Below are positions 7,966 through 16,359 of a DNA stretch of 38,958 nt, piece after piece. The notes beneath the pieces were generated by a model, which saw nothing but the letters and a program-made list of their open reading frames with translations, had not been told where the DNA came from and made no database searches. Origin of the DNA: Candidatus Adiutrix sp. (GTDB lineage Bacteria; Desulfobacterota; Desulfarculia; Adiutricales; Adiutricaceae); contig JAISJK010000055.1 of NCBI GenBank assembly GCA_031261565.1, positions 1 to 38,958 on the forward strand, given 5' to 3'. How positions within the stretch are numbered: the first letter of the stretch is position 1; every line of letters starts with the position of its first letter. Both the position numbers and the translations under genes were made by a program.

Positions 7966-9219
7966 TTGAGCAAACCTATCCGCCTGCTTCACACCGCCGA
8001 CTGGCACCTGGGCCGCACTCTCTGCGGCCGGCGGCGTTACGCCGAGTTTGAGTCTTTTCTCGACTGGCTGGCGGAAACCATTGAAAGCGAGGAGGTGGAC
8101 GGGCTGCTGGTGGCCGGGGATGTCTTTGACACCGTGGCCCCCTCGCCCCGGGCCCAGAGTCTCTATTACCGTTTTTTGAGCCGGGTGGCCGCCGCCCCGG
8201 GTTGCGGCCAGGTGGTCATCATCGCCGGCAACCACGATTCTCCGGCCCTTTTGAACGCCCCCCGGGAGATTCTTCAGGCCCTCAATATTCAGGTGGCCGG
8301 CCAGGTGAACCCAGGGGCGGCCGGGGAGGTGCTGACCCTGCGCGACCCCGGCGGCCGGCCGCAACTGATTGTGGCGGCCGTGCCCTATCCCCGGGATCGG
8401 GATTTACGGGAAGCCCTGGCCGGGGAATCCCTGGAGGACAAAGAGCGCCAGCTGGTGGAAGCCATTAGCGCCCATTACCAATCGGCCGGCCGACAGGCTG
8501 AGGAAGCCCTCCGGAGGTTGCCGGAGCCGGTGCCCCTGGTGGTCATGGGCCATTTATTCGCCGCCGGCGGCCAGACCGTGGAGGGCGATGGCTCCCGCGC
8601 CCTCTATGTCGGCTCTCTGGGCCAGGTGCCGGCCGAGATTTTCCCGGCCTGTTTCGACTATGTGGCTCTGGGCCACCTGCATCAGCCCCAGGTGGTGGGC
8701 GGCCGGGCCGATCGGCGCTACAGCGGCTCGCCCCTGCCCCTGACTTTCGCCGAGGCCGGCCGGCCCAAAAGCGTCACCCTGGTGGATTTGGGGCCCGGAG
8801 GAGTCCAGGTCAGGCTGAAAGAAGTGCCCCTCTTTCAGCCCTTAGAGCGCCTGGCCGGCGACTGGGAGGCCATCAAAAGCGGCCTGGCCGCCCTGGCCGG
8901 CCAAAACGCCCCAGCCTGGCTGGAGATTGATTACACCGGCCCGAAAGTCATCGGTGATCTGCGGGAGCGGGTGGCTGGTCTGACCGCCGGAACTGGCCTG
9001 GAAGTGTTGCGGATCAAGAGCGGCCGGGGGCTGAGCCAGGCCCTGACCAGCCTGGCCGAGGGCGAGAGCCTGGCCGAGCTGGACGAGGCGGAAGTTTTCA
9101 GGCGCTGTCTGGCCGCCCATCAGGTGCCGGTTGAGCAGCAGCCGGAGCTTCGGGCCGCCTATGAGGAGATTCTCAAGTCGCTCCATGAAGGGGACGCTGG
9201 GGAAGGAGCGGGGCGGTGA
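7966..9219 (+). CDS. sbcD: Exonuclease SbcCD subunit D (Mre11-type nuclease)
   Basis: The 417-residue metallophosphatase-fold nuclease shows the ordered Mre11/SbcD motifs: LLHTADWHLGR (metal-binding Asp and His), LVAGDVFD, IIAGNHDSP, VMGHLF and ALGHLHQPQ, then the YSGSPLPLTFAEAG segment. With SbcC it cuts hairpins and protein-blocked DNA ends in an Mn2+- and ATP-dependent way. The start is TTG at 7966, the only plausible one because the first motif begins nine residues later. Its stop overlaps the GTG start of sbcC by 4 nt, so the subunits are coupled. No promoter was evident between the glnN terminator and this start. Confidence 0.95.
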   Translation: MSKPIRLLHTADWHLGRTLCGRRRYAEFESFLDWLAETIESEEVDGLLVAGDVFDTVAPSPRAQSLYYRFLSRVAAAPGCGQVVIIAGNHDSPALLNAPREILQALNIQVAGQVNPGAAGEVLTLRDPGGRPQLIVAAVPYPRDRDLREALAGESLEDKERQLVEAISAHYQSAGRQAEEALRRLPEPVPLVVMGHLFAAGGQTVEGDGSRALYVGSLGQVPAEIFPACFDYVALGHLHQPQVVGGRADRRYSGSPLPLTFAEAGRPKSVTLVDLGPGGVQVRLKEVPLFQPLERLAGDWEAIKSGLAALAGQNAPAWLEIDYTGPKVIGDLRERVAGLTAGTGLEVLRIKSGRGLSQALTSLAEGESLAELDEAEVFRRCLAAHQVPVEQQPELRAAYEEILKSLHEGDAGEGAGR

Positions 9220-12200
9220 AAATTCTGAAACTGCGCCTCCGCCACCTCAACTCCCTGGCCGGGGAATGGCTGATTGATTTCACCGTCAATGATTTCCAGA
9301 GCGGCGGTCTTTTCGCGGTCACCGGCCCCACCGGGGCGGGCAAGACCACCATTTTGGACGGCATCTGTCTGGCCCTTTACGGCTCCACCCCCCGCCTGGG
9401 CCGCCTGACCAAGGCCGGCAATGAAATCATGACCCGGGGCCAGGGCGAGTGTCTGGCCGAGGTCACTTTTGAAACCCAGGCCGGCCGCTACCGCGCCTTC
9501 TGGGCTCAACGCCGGGCCCGCCAAAAACCAGACGGCGAGCTCCAGGCCCCCCGCCACGAATTAGTGGATGACCGGAGCGGCCAGGTGCTGGAAAATGGTC
9601 TCTCCAAAACAGCGGTCAGGGTGGAGAAAATCAGCGGCATGAATTTCAGCCAGTTCACCCGATCCATGATGCTGGCCCAGGGCGCTTTTGCCGCCTTTCT
9701 CCAGGCCCCCGCCAGCGAGCGGGCCGACCTGCTGGAGCAGATCACCGGCTCTGAAATCTATGGCCAAATTTCCCGGCTGGTGCACGAGCGGAAAGCGGTG
9801 GAGAGCAAAAAGCTGGAAAAACTGCGGGAGGCCGCCGGCGGTCTGCCGGATTCCGGCGAGGAGGAAGTCCGGCTGGCCGCTGAGTGCGACCAGACGGCCG
9901 CCCGGTCAATGGTCTTGGCCCGGCAACTGTCGGAGACGACTGCGGCCCTGGCCTGGCGACAAAAACTGGCCCGGCTGGAGTCTGAGGCGGCCGCTCTGGC
10001 CGGTCAGGCGGCCGAGCTGCAGTTGGCCCTGGCCGCTTTTCAGCCGGAGCAGGAGCGGCTCCACCGGGCCGGGCGGGCCCTGCCCCTGGCCGGGGAGCAC
10101 AGCCGCTTAACCCTGTTGCGCCAAAACCGTCTCAAGGCCCAGGCCGAGCTGGAGCAGCGGCTCAAGGAACAGCCGACGGCCCAGGCCGCCGAGGACGAAG
10201 CTTCTATAGCTCTGGAGCTAGCCGCCGCCCGGCTCCAGGCCGCCAGGGCGGCGGAAGAGGCCGCCCGCCCGGCCATTATCCAGGCTAGAGCCCTGGGGGT
10301 TAAAATTCAGGAAACGGAAAAGAGGTTAACTGCGGTCGCGGTCAAACTGCATGAACTGATGGCCCAGCTAGACCAACTCAACCCCCGGGCCGCCCGGAGC
10401 GGCCTGGCTGGCCAGGGCTCTTATCAGGAGATGCTGCTGGCGGAGCAGGAGGCCCGGCAGGTCAAGCTGGCGGCCCAAAAGCAGACCCTGGCCGCCAGTC
10501 TGGCCGGGCGGGAGTTGAGCGCCTGGCAAAGCGAATGGCGCGACCTGACCCAGCGCTCCCAGCTTTTGGCGGGGCTGGCCAAAGACCTGGCCCGGCTGGA
10601 GCGGTTTGGCCGGGATTGGGCTGAAAATGAGCGAGAGGCCCAGGATGTGGCCCAAAAGGCGGCCCAAGCCGGCTCATCTTTAAAGCTGGCCGAGGAGCGG
10701 GCCGCCCATCTGGAGCGGGAGGCCGACCGTCTGGCCACCATCCAGCGGCTCCAGGATCAGGTGCGCAGCCTGGAGAGCCGGCGGCGGGAGCTGGCCGAGG
10801 GCCGCCCCTGTCCCCTCTGCGGCGCCCTGGAGCATCCCTACGCCCAGCCGGGCCTTATTCCGGCTGAGGAAGTGAGTCAGGCTGAAATTAAGGCTCAAAA
10901 GGCCACCTGGGCCGTGGCCCGGCGGGAGGTCACTGATTTGGCCGGCCGCCTGGCCGGACTCCGGCAGGATGGGCAAAACCATCAGGAAGCTTCCACCAAA
11001 ATTAGCCGGGAGCGGGAGGCCCTGGCTGAGCAATTGCGGCCCCTCCTCAAATCTTTGGAACTGCCGGAGACGGCCGGGCCGGAGAAAGTGACCAGCCTGA
11101 GCCAGATTGCCCGGTCGCGTCTGACCGAGGTGGCGGCTAAGGTGGGGGAGGCTGAAAAGCGGGAGCGGGAGCTGGTCTCGCTGGAAACGGCCGCCCGGGA
11201 GCAGGCCGGCCGGCTTGAGGCCAGCGGGCGGCTACTTGTGGCGGCCAGAGAGCATGAAGCGCAAATAGCCGCCCTGAGCCAGGAGCGGGAGCAATGGCGG
11301 ACTGACCAGCGCGCGCTTTTGGGCGGCCGGGTTCTGGAAGAGACGGAAAAGGATTTGCGGACGGCCGTGACGGCGGCCGAGGCCGGCCAGACGGCCCGGA
11401 GTCAGTCGCTCCAGGCGGCGGCCACGGCCCGGGCCAGGCTCCAGGCCCTGATTACGGAAGCGACCGAAAGCCGGGGCCATCTGGCCCGGGAAATTGAAGC
11501 TCAGGAGGAAATTTTCACCATAGCCCTCCGGGCGGCCGGCTTTGACCAGGAGAGCTCCTGGCAGGCCGCCTCCCTGCCCGAGGCTGAGCGGGCCGCCCTG
11601 GCCCGGCGGGATAAGGAGCTGGCCGAGGCCCTGGCGGTGCTGGAGTTTCGGCAGAAGGATAACGCGGCCGGGCTGGCCGAGGAGCGGGGCCGGAATCTGA
11701 CCGGCCAGAGCCAGGAGAGTTTAGGGGCTGAAACAGAGGCGCTGGAGGCTGAAAGCCGGGAACTCCAGGCCCGCCTGGGGGCTCTGGAGCAGAGGCTGGC
11801 CGATTTGGGCCAGACCGCCCAAAAGAGGCGGGAGCTTCAGGCCCTGACTCAGGCCCAGGGGCGGGAATGTCAGCGCTGGATCAGGCTCCACGAGCTGATC
11901 GGCTCTGAGAATGGCAGTAAATATCGTAATTTCGCCCAGGGGCTGTCTTTTGAAATAATGATCCGGCAGGCCAACCGCCAGCTCCTGACCCTGAGCGACC
12001 GCTATCTCCTGCTTCCTGACCCTGAGCAACCCCTGGAGCTGAAAGTCATTGACCACTATCAGGCCGGGGAAATACGCTCCACCAAAAATTTATCCGGCGG
12101 AGAAAGTTTTCTGGTCAGTCTGGCCCTGGCCCTGGGGCTGTCGCGCATGGCCAGCCGTCGGGTCAGGGTGGACAGCCTGTTTTTGGACGAGGGTTTCGGC

Positions 12201-12398
12201 ACACTGGATGAAGAGGCCCTGGAGCAGACCCTGGAGGCCCTGGCCGGTCTGCGGGCCGAGGGCAAGCTCATTGGCCTCATCTCCCACATCCCGGCCCTGA
12301 TGGAGCGCATTCCCGCCCGCCTCCTGGTGTCGCCCCGAAACGGGCCTCACAGCCAGATCAGCGGGCCGGGGGTTACCTCAGTCTCAGTCCCGGTTTAA
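9216..12398 (+). CDS. sbcC: Exonuclease SbcCD subunit C (SMC-like ATPase)
   Basis: The 1060-residue SMC/Rad50-type ATPase has N-terminal Walker A GPTGAGKTTILDG (about residue 37), long coiled-coil arms, and a zinc hook CPLCGALEHPY near residue 532. The C-terminal signature NLSGGESFLVSLALALGLS and Walker B SLFLDEGFGTLDEEAL complete the ATPase head. Dimers joined at the hook tether DNA and gate the SbcD nuclease. The GTG start overlaps the sbcD stop (GTGA). The arms are very rich in Ala, Glu, Leu and Arg, as expected for coiled coil in high-GC DNA. The last 15 nt overlap the convergent BAX-inhibitor-type gene. Confidence 0.95.
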   Translation: MKILKLRLRHLNSLAGEWLIDFTVNDFQSGGLFAVTGPTGAGKTTILDGICLALYGSTPRLGRLTKAGNEIMTRGQGECLAEVTFETQAGRYRAFWAQRRARQKPDGELQAPRHELVDDRSGQVLENGLSKTAVRVEKISGMNFSQFTRSMMLAQGAFAAFLQAPASERADLLEQITGSEIYGQISRLVHERKAVESKKLEKLREAAGGLPDSGEEEVRLAAECDQTAARSMVLARQLSETTAALAWRQKLARLESEAAALAGQAAELQLALAAFQPEQERLHRAGRALPLAGEHSRLTLLRQNRLKAQAELEQRLKEQPTAQAAEDEASIALELAAARLQAARAAEEAARPAIIQARALGVKIQETEKRLTAVAVKLHELMAQLDQLNPRAARSGLAGQGSYQEMLLAEQEARQVKLAAQKQTLAASLAGRELSAWQSEWRDLTQRSQLLAGLAKDLARLERFGRDWAENEREAQDVAQKAAQAGSSLKLAEERAAHLEREADRLATIQRLQDQVRSLESRRRELAEGRPCPLCGALEHPYAQPGLIPAEEVSQAEIKAQKATWAVARREVTDLAGRLAGLRQDGQNHQEASTKISREREALAEQLRPLLKSLELPETAGPEKVTSLSQIARSRLTEVAAKVGEAEKRERELVSLETAAREQAGRLEASGRLLVAAREHEAQIAALSQEREQWRTDQRALLGGRVLEETEKDLRTAVTAAEAGQTARSQSLQAAATARARLQALITEATESRGHLAREIEAQEEIFTIALRAAGFDQESSWQAASLPEAERAALARRDKELAEALAVLEFRQKDNAAGLAEERGRNLTGQSQESLGAETEALEAESRELQARLGALEQRLADLGQTAQKRRELQALTQAQGRECQRWIRLHELIGSENGSKYRNFAQGLSFEIMIRQANRQLLTLSDRYLLLPDPEQPLELKVIDHYQAGEIRSTKNLSGGESFLVSLALALGLSRMASRRVRVDSLFLDEGFGTLDEEALEQTLEALAGLRAEGKLIGLISHIPALMERIPARLLVSPRNGPHSQISGPGVTSVSVPV

Positions 12399-13097
12399 AA
12401 AGCGCAACAGGTAGAGGAAGAGGTTGATGAAGTCGAGGTAGAGGCTCAGGGCCCCGCCGATAACCACCCGGCTCTCCTGATCGGCCGTGCCGTCGAGGCC
12501 GGTGGCGTAGGTAACCCGCAGCTTCTGGTGGTCATAGGCGGTCAGGCCCGAAAAGATCAGGACGCCGATGACGCAGATGACCAGATCCATGGGCCCGCTG
12601 GCCACAAACATATTGACCACGCTGGCCAGGATCAGGCCCACCAGGCCCATGAACAGGAAGCTGCCCCAGGCTTCCAGCGACCGCTTAGTCACCAGGCCAT
12701 AAACGGCCATGGCCCCGTAAACGCCGGCGGTGCAGACAAAGGCTTTGACGATGACCGTGGGCGAATAGGCGACGAATATAAAGGATAAAACAGCTCCGGT
12801 GACCAGGGCGTAGATCAGAAAGAGCGCTTTGGCCGTGGCCGGGGCCAGCTGGCTGAGCCGGCTGGAAAGATACCAGACCAGCCCGAGTTGCAGGACGCAG
12901 GCCAATAAAAGGGTGAAAGGGTAGCGCTGAACAACGGCCCAGGCCATGTCTGACAGGACAAAGCTCGTCCCGGCGGTCAGAGCCAGGCCGGCGCACATCC
13001 AGGTGTAGACCCGCTGAAAAAACAGAGCCTCGGAACTGGCTGACCTGGCCAAGGTGCCGGGCCGGGAATTGGGCTGGTAGTTGGTGAAATCCTGCAT
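12384..13097 (-). CDS. BAX inhibitor-1/YccA family membrane protein
   Basis: The 237-residue protein has about seven membrane helices. It has the family pattern: an N-terminal VYTWMCAGLALTAGTSFVLS helix, central ATAKALFLIYALVTGAVLSF, and a C-terminal AYDHQKLRV followed by GGALSLYLDFINLFLYLLR. Relatives include YbhL and YccA, which act in the inner membrane in ion (Ca2+) leak or in modulating the FtsH protease. ATG at 13097 has AAGGAG upstream, and a good promoter lies at 13146-13174. Asp residues in the AYD and LDF regions match the pH-sensing acidic pair known in BsYetJ; that correspondence is by eye. Confidence 0.9.
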   Translation of the reverse strand: MQDFTNYQPNSRPGTLARSASSEALFFQRVYTWMCAGLALTAGTSFVLSDMAWAVVQRYPFTLLLACVLQLGLVWYLSSRLSQLAPATAKALFLIYALVTGAVLSFIFVAYSPTVIVKAFVCTAGVYGAMAVYGLVTKRSLEAWGSFLFMGLVGLILASVVNMFVASGPMDLVICVIGVLIFSGLTAYDHQKLRVTYATGLDGTADQESRVVIGGALSLYLDFINLFLYLLRFLNRD

Positions 13098-13145
13098 GGT
13101 AAGATACTCCTTAAAGATAAATTAACACTAAAAAACTACGACTTG

Positions 13146-13174
13146 AATATAATCAACCTTGGGCCAAAAATCAA
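13146..13174 (-). promoter_or_regulatory. Sigma70-type promoter of the BAX-inhibitor-type gene
   Basis: On the minus strand TTGATT (13169-13174), a 17-nt spacer and TATATT (13146-13151) lie about 50 nt before the start. The -35 sits just beyond the stop of the upstream SPOR-like gene, so the gene can be expressed independently. Confidence 0.6.
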
Positions 13175-13178
13175 GCGG

Positions 13179-13814
13179 CTAAAGGCCCTGAACCACTCTG
13201 AGCCCGGGGTTGTGGGCTTTGGCCCGGTTGGCAGCGGCCAGGGCTCCAGCCTTGTCATCAAAGGGGCCGAGGGCCAGAATCCAGTTGCCGGATTTTAACC
13301 GCGGGAAAGCGTCGGTATCCATGATTTCCACCTTGAGCCCTTTGGTTCCGTAGAATTTCTGGCGGCGCTCAGCCTCGACCCGGCCTTCGCTGTTTTTGGG
13401 TATGGTGTGGAGAATGACCAGCCAGGTCTCGGAAGCTGGCGGGGTCACCGCCGGGGCCGGGCCGGAGGGAGTCTGACTGGTCGGGGGCGGGCTGGCGACC
13501 CGGGGAGGCGGGAGGAGGCTGCCGCTGGCCGTGGCCGAGGCTGGCGGCGGAGCCGGGGCCGGCGGCGTCGGCTTGGCCTCCTCAGCCTGATTGACCACGG
13601 CGGCCCCCCTGTCCAGGGCATCTTTCAGGAGGCCGGCTTTATCTGCGGAATAGAGGGCCAACCCGGCCAGAACCAGCCAGGCGGCCAGAGACAATATGAC
13701 TGTGGCCGGACTGATGGTGGTGCGCTCCCTGGGGCTGCGGTAGTCCTTTTTCCGGGAACGCGAAAAGAATTTGGCCAGCATGCGGCCGGGAGCCAAAAAA
13801 AGATCTTTCAGCAT
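13179..13814 (-). CDS. Single-pass membrane protein with C-terminal SPOR-like domain
   Basis: The 211-residue product has a basic cytoplasmic start, one membrane helix (ATVILSLAAWLVLAGLALY), a Pro/Ala/Ser-rich linker of about 60 residues, and a C-terminal ~75-residue domain (ETWLVILHTIPKNSEGRVEAE to LALGPFDDKAGALAAANRAK). That domain resembles SPOR repeats, which bind denuded septal peptidoglycan. A cell-envelope or division role is inferred. I chose ATG at 13814 because AAGGGG lies 8 nt upstream; the frame is open 14 codons further, but those codons are A/T-rich and overlap the promoter at 13838-13866. Confidence 0.75.
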   Translation of the reverse strand: MLKDLFLAPGRMLAKFFSRSRKKDYRSPRERTTISPATVILSLAAWLVLAGLALYSADKAGLLKDALDRGAAVVNQAEEAKPTPPAPAPPPASATASGSLLPPPRVASPPPTSQTPSGPAPAVTPPASETWLVILHTIPKNSEGRVEAERRQKFYGTKGLKVEIMDTDAFPRLKSGNWILALGPFDDKAGALAAANRAKAHNPGLRVVQGL

Positions 13815-13837
13815 GGTTGATACCCCTTTATATTTGT

Positions 13838-13866
13838 ATTTTACTTTAAAAATCAATTTTGTTCAA
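13838..13866 (-). promoter_or_regulatory. Sigma70-type promoter of the SPOR-like gene
   Basis: On the minus strand TTGAAC (13861-13866), a 17-nt spacer and TAAAAT (13838-13843) precede the 13814 start by about 24 nt. The site lies in the A/T-rich divergent gap shared with lgt. Confidence 0.5.
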
Positions 13867-13937
13867 CCAAAGCGCTGGACAATTGCTCCCCAATGTGGTA
13901 AGCGATAAACAGTTTTGAATTTTTAAAGGATTGGCCA

Positions 13938-14714
13938 TTGCTGCCCGCGCCATTGACTCTGGGGCCCCTGAGCCTCAATTTTTACGGCCTCCTGGTCACC
14001 TGCGGAGCGCTGGCCGCCTTGGCCCTGTTTAGTTTCACCGCCCCCAGGCGGGCCATGTCTCCGGCCGCCGCCCGGGATTTCTGTTTCTGGATGATCCTGG
14101 CCGGCCTCCTGGGTTCGCGCCTGTTTTACGTTATTTTTCACTGGCCGGAATTCAGCGGTCACCCTCTGGCTATCCTGGCCTACTGGCGGGGCGGGCTGAT
14201 GTTTCAGGGCGGGGTGCTGACGGCCCTGGCCGTCTCGCCCTTATTTTTAAAGCGCTATGGGCTCAGCTTCTGGCCGGCGGCCGATGTCATGGCCCCGTCC
14301 CTGGCCCTGGGGCAGGCGCTGGGCCGCCTGGGCTGTTTCACCGCCGGCTGCTGCTACGGCCGGCCGGCCGGCCCGGCCAACCCCCTGGGGGTCACCTTTC
14401 CGCCGGGCTCCCTGGCCCCTTTCGGTATCCCCCTGTGGCCGACTCAACTGCTGGAGTCGGCGGGCCTGCTGGCCCTGGCCCTGATTCTGGGTCTGTCTCT
14501 CGGCCGTAGCCAGAGCGCTTTTAGCCGCCCGGGGCGGGTGGCCGCCCTGTATCTGGCCGGGGCGGGGCTCCTGCGTCTGCTGATGGAAAGTCTGCGCGGC
14601 GACTACCGGGGCGACCCGGTCATCTGGCATCTGCCGCCCACCACCCTGGCCGCCGCCCTGGCCGCCATCCTCGGCTTGGGCCTGATTTGGAGCCGCCGGC
14701 CAATAAAAATTTGA
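13938..14714 (+). CDS. lgt: Phosphatidylglycerol:prolipoprotein diacylglyceryl transferase
   Basis: The 258-residue, roughly seven-helix inner-membrane enzyme moves diacylglycerol from phosphatidylglycerol to the lipobox Cys of prolipoproteins. Lgt motifs seen: GPLSLNFYGLL at the start, SRLFYVIFHW, GGLMFQGG (residues 85-92), GQALGRLGCFTAGCCYG, IPLWPTQLLES, and near the end LLRLLMESLRGD with the conserved Arg. The GRLGCF.AGCCYG form is familiar from deltaproteobacterial Lgt. The E. coli catalytic-region His of the FHGG motif is Gln90 here. The start is TTG at 13938, with AAAGGA 7 nt upstream. Together with lspA at 18649 it supplies lipoprotein maturation. Confidence 0.93.
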   Translation: MLPAPLTLGPLSLNFYGLLVTCGALAALALFSFTAPRRAMSPAAARDFCFWMILAGLLGSRLFYVIFHWPEFSGHPLAILAYWRGGLMFQGGVLTALAVSPLFLKRYGLSFWPAADVMAPSLALGQALGRLGCFTAGCCYGRPAGPANPLGVTFPPGSLAPFGIPLWPTQLLESAGLLALALILGLSLGRSQSAFSRPGRVAALYLAGAGLLRLLMESLRGDYRGDPVIWHLPPTTLAAALAAILGLGLIWSRRPIKI

Positions 14715-14791
14715 GATGGTCATTTTTCGCTTGAATTTCTGGCCGCCATAGGGTAAGAAATCTTAATAGTCGAGCAGTAAGGAGGACAACT

Positions 14792-15298
14792 TTGGATTTG
14801 CACGCACTTAGATATTCCGCTGAAAGGCTCTGGGTTCGCCTGGAAGATGACAGCCAGGTGACCATCGGCCTCACTGAGGAAGCCCTGGAAGACTTTGACG
14901 AACTGACCAAAATACGCCTGCCGGCCGAGGGCGATGAGTTTTCCAAAGACGAGCCCTTTGGCCGTCTGTCCGTAGGCAGCGGCACCGGCCTCCGGCTTCT
15001 GGCCCCTCTAAGCGGGGAAGTGGTGGTCATCAATGAGGATATCATCGATGCCCCCGAGGCCATTTTGGAAGACCCCTATGAGGAAGGCTGGCTGATTCGC
15101 CTGGAGCTGGCCTCCATGAGCGAGTTTGACGACCTGATGACCCGCGAGGAATACGATGAGTTTATTGACGATGAATTCGGCGACGATGACCTGGACGACG
15201 AAGACGATGACGAGGAGTATGATGAGGCCTACGATGACGAAGACGATGACGAGGAAGAGGACGAAGACGATCTGTTTTACGACGACGATGAGGAATGA
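14792..15298 (+). CDS. GcvH-like protein lacking the lipoyl lysine, with long acidic tail
   Basis: Residues 7-107 follow the glycine-cleavage H-protein fold: YSAERLWVRLEDDSQVTIGL, ELTKIRLPAEGDEF, APLSGEVVVINEDIID and EDPYEEGWLIRL all match. The lipoylated Lys of the ESVKA motif is missing: the stretch between Phe56 and Ala71 contains no Lys and reads GRLSVGSGTGLRLL. The last ~55 residues are about 70% Asp/Glu. The protein therefore probably cannot carry lipoate as H-protein does; a scaffold, binding or regulatory role is inferred. No gcvT or gcvP is nearby. The TTG start at 14792 has TAAGGAGGA 5-6 nt upstream, a very strong ribosome binding site. The 3' end overlaps a convergent gene by 22 nt. 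Confidence 0.82.
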   Translation: MDLHALRYSAERLWVRLEDDSQVTIGLTEEALEDFDELTKIRLPAEGDEFSKDEPFGRLSVGSGTGLRLLAPLSGEVVVINEDIIDAPEAILEDPYEEGWLIRLELASMSEFDDLMTREEYDEFIDDEFGDDDLDDEDDDEEYDEAYDDEDDDEEEDEDDLFYDDDEE

Positions 15299-16170
15299 CT
15301 GTTGGTCATTTCATCGCCCAGCACGGCTGATTTGGTCTGCTGGTAAGTCACCCCTGTAAAAACCAGGCTGAAAATCACGGCCACGGCCAGATAGAGAGAG
15401 CCGGCCCCAATTAACAGGGCCGGAAAAAAAATGTAGCCGCCTCGGGCCAGGGTGAAGAGGCCCAGGGCCACCATCAGGCCCGGGGGAAGTGTCAGGGCCA
15501 GGGTCAGGAGCAGAGCCGTCAGCCAGCCCCGCCAATGGCGGCGGAGAATCTGAAACGAAGTCGCCAGGGCCAGGGTGGCTGTGGTTTTAGGGTGGTCGGC
15601 CAGGTAAAATATATAGCACTGGCCGAGCAGTTTTAGGAAAATCAGGCCGAACAGCTTCAGGGCCGAACCTAGGGCGGGCATCTGAGCCATGACTGACAGC
15701 ATCAGGTCAACCGCCTGGGAGAGGCCGATCCAGGCCAGGCCGCAGAGCAAGACCCGGGCCGGGCGGGCCCAGGGGGAGAAGATTTCAGCCAGGAGGCGGC
15801 CCGGCTCCCGGCCGGAGACATATTTGACAATGAGGGTATTTAGGCCGGTCTCCAAAAAAAAGGCCAGGAGGGCCAGGAGGAAATAGGTCAATAAAAAGCG
15901 GATGATAAAGTTGCGGTCGAGGGTCAGGCTCAGGGCCCAGGGGTCGGCCGGGTTAAGGGCCACCTGTTCCGCCAGTTGTCGCAAATCCGGCCCCAGGTCT
16001 AAAAATACCGTCAGAAAGAAGCCGGCCAGAGCCAGGATCAGGCCCGTGACCATCAGCGCAACCAAGAGTTTGGCCCAGTCGCTTTTGGTGATGGCCCGGG
16101 TCAGGATAAACTTGTCGCGGAAAGTCATGGCGGCGAAATCGGCGGCGGTCGGAAAATACTCTTCGCTCAT
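15277..16170 (-). CDS. Multi-pass integral membrane protein of unknown function
   Basis: The 297-residue product has about six hydrophobic helices after a ~45-residue cytoplasmic start. These include LLVALMVTGLILALAGFFLT, FLLTYFLLALLAFFLE, LLTLALTLPPGLMVALGLFT and LYLAVAVIFSLVFTGVTY. I do not recognise a named family; the layout is loosely like YIP1/YckC-type membrane proteins. I place the start at ATG 16170 because a near-perfect promoter sits at 16222-16250, inside the longer open frame that reaches 16266. The C-terminal tail is HSSSSS, read antisense to the Asp-rich codons of the convergent acidic-tailed gene. Confidence 0.7.
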   Translation of the reverse strand: MSEEYFPTAADFAAMTFRDKFILTRAITKSDWAKLLVALMVTGLILALAGFFLTVFLDLGPDLRQLAEQVALNPADPWALSLTLDRNFIIRFLLTYFLLALLAFFLETGLNTLIVKYVSGREPGRLLAEIFSPWARPARVLLCGLAWIGLSQAVDLMLSVMAQMPALGSALKLFGLIFLKLLGQCYIFYLADHPKTTATLALATSFQILRRHWRGWLTALLLTLALTLPPGLMVALGLFTLARGGYIFFPALLIGAGSLYLAVAVIFSLVFTGVTYQQTKSAVLGDEMTNSHSSSSS

Positions 16171-16221
16171 GATTTGATAGGCTCTCAGAGGTGGAGACCA
16201 CCGGGCTTTAAGATTGGCCAA

Positions 16222-16250
16222 AGTATAGTCAAGAAGCGGCTGGCTGTCAA
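16222..16250 (-). promoter_or_regulatory. Near-consensus promoter of the 16170 membrane-protein gene
   Basis: On the minus strand a perfect TTGACA (16245-16250), a 17-nt spacer and TATACT (16222-16227) lie about 52 nt before ATG 16170. It decides the start by ruling out the upstream in-frame TTG at 16266. Confidence 0.75.
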
Positions 16251-16290
16251 GCTGGCTCAACGCCAAAACAACGCCAACCAGTCAGCTCTC

Positions 16291-16319
16291 TTTTCAGGGT
16301 CTGCCACTTGTTGTATAAT
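16291..16319 (+). promoter_or_regulatory. Promoter of the aldo/keto reductase gene
   Basis: TTTTCA (16291-16296), a 17-nt spacer and a perfect TATAAT (16314-16319) lie 40 nt before ATG 16360. It is divergent from the promoter at 16222-16250, so the two -35 boxes are 40 bp apart and could share a regulator. Confidence 0.6.
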
Positions 16320-16359
16320 AGCCTCGTTTACTCGAAGACCACATGTGGGAGGCTTGACT

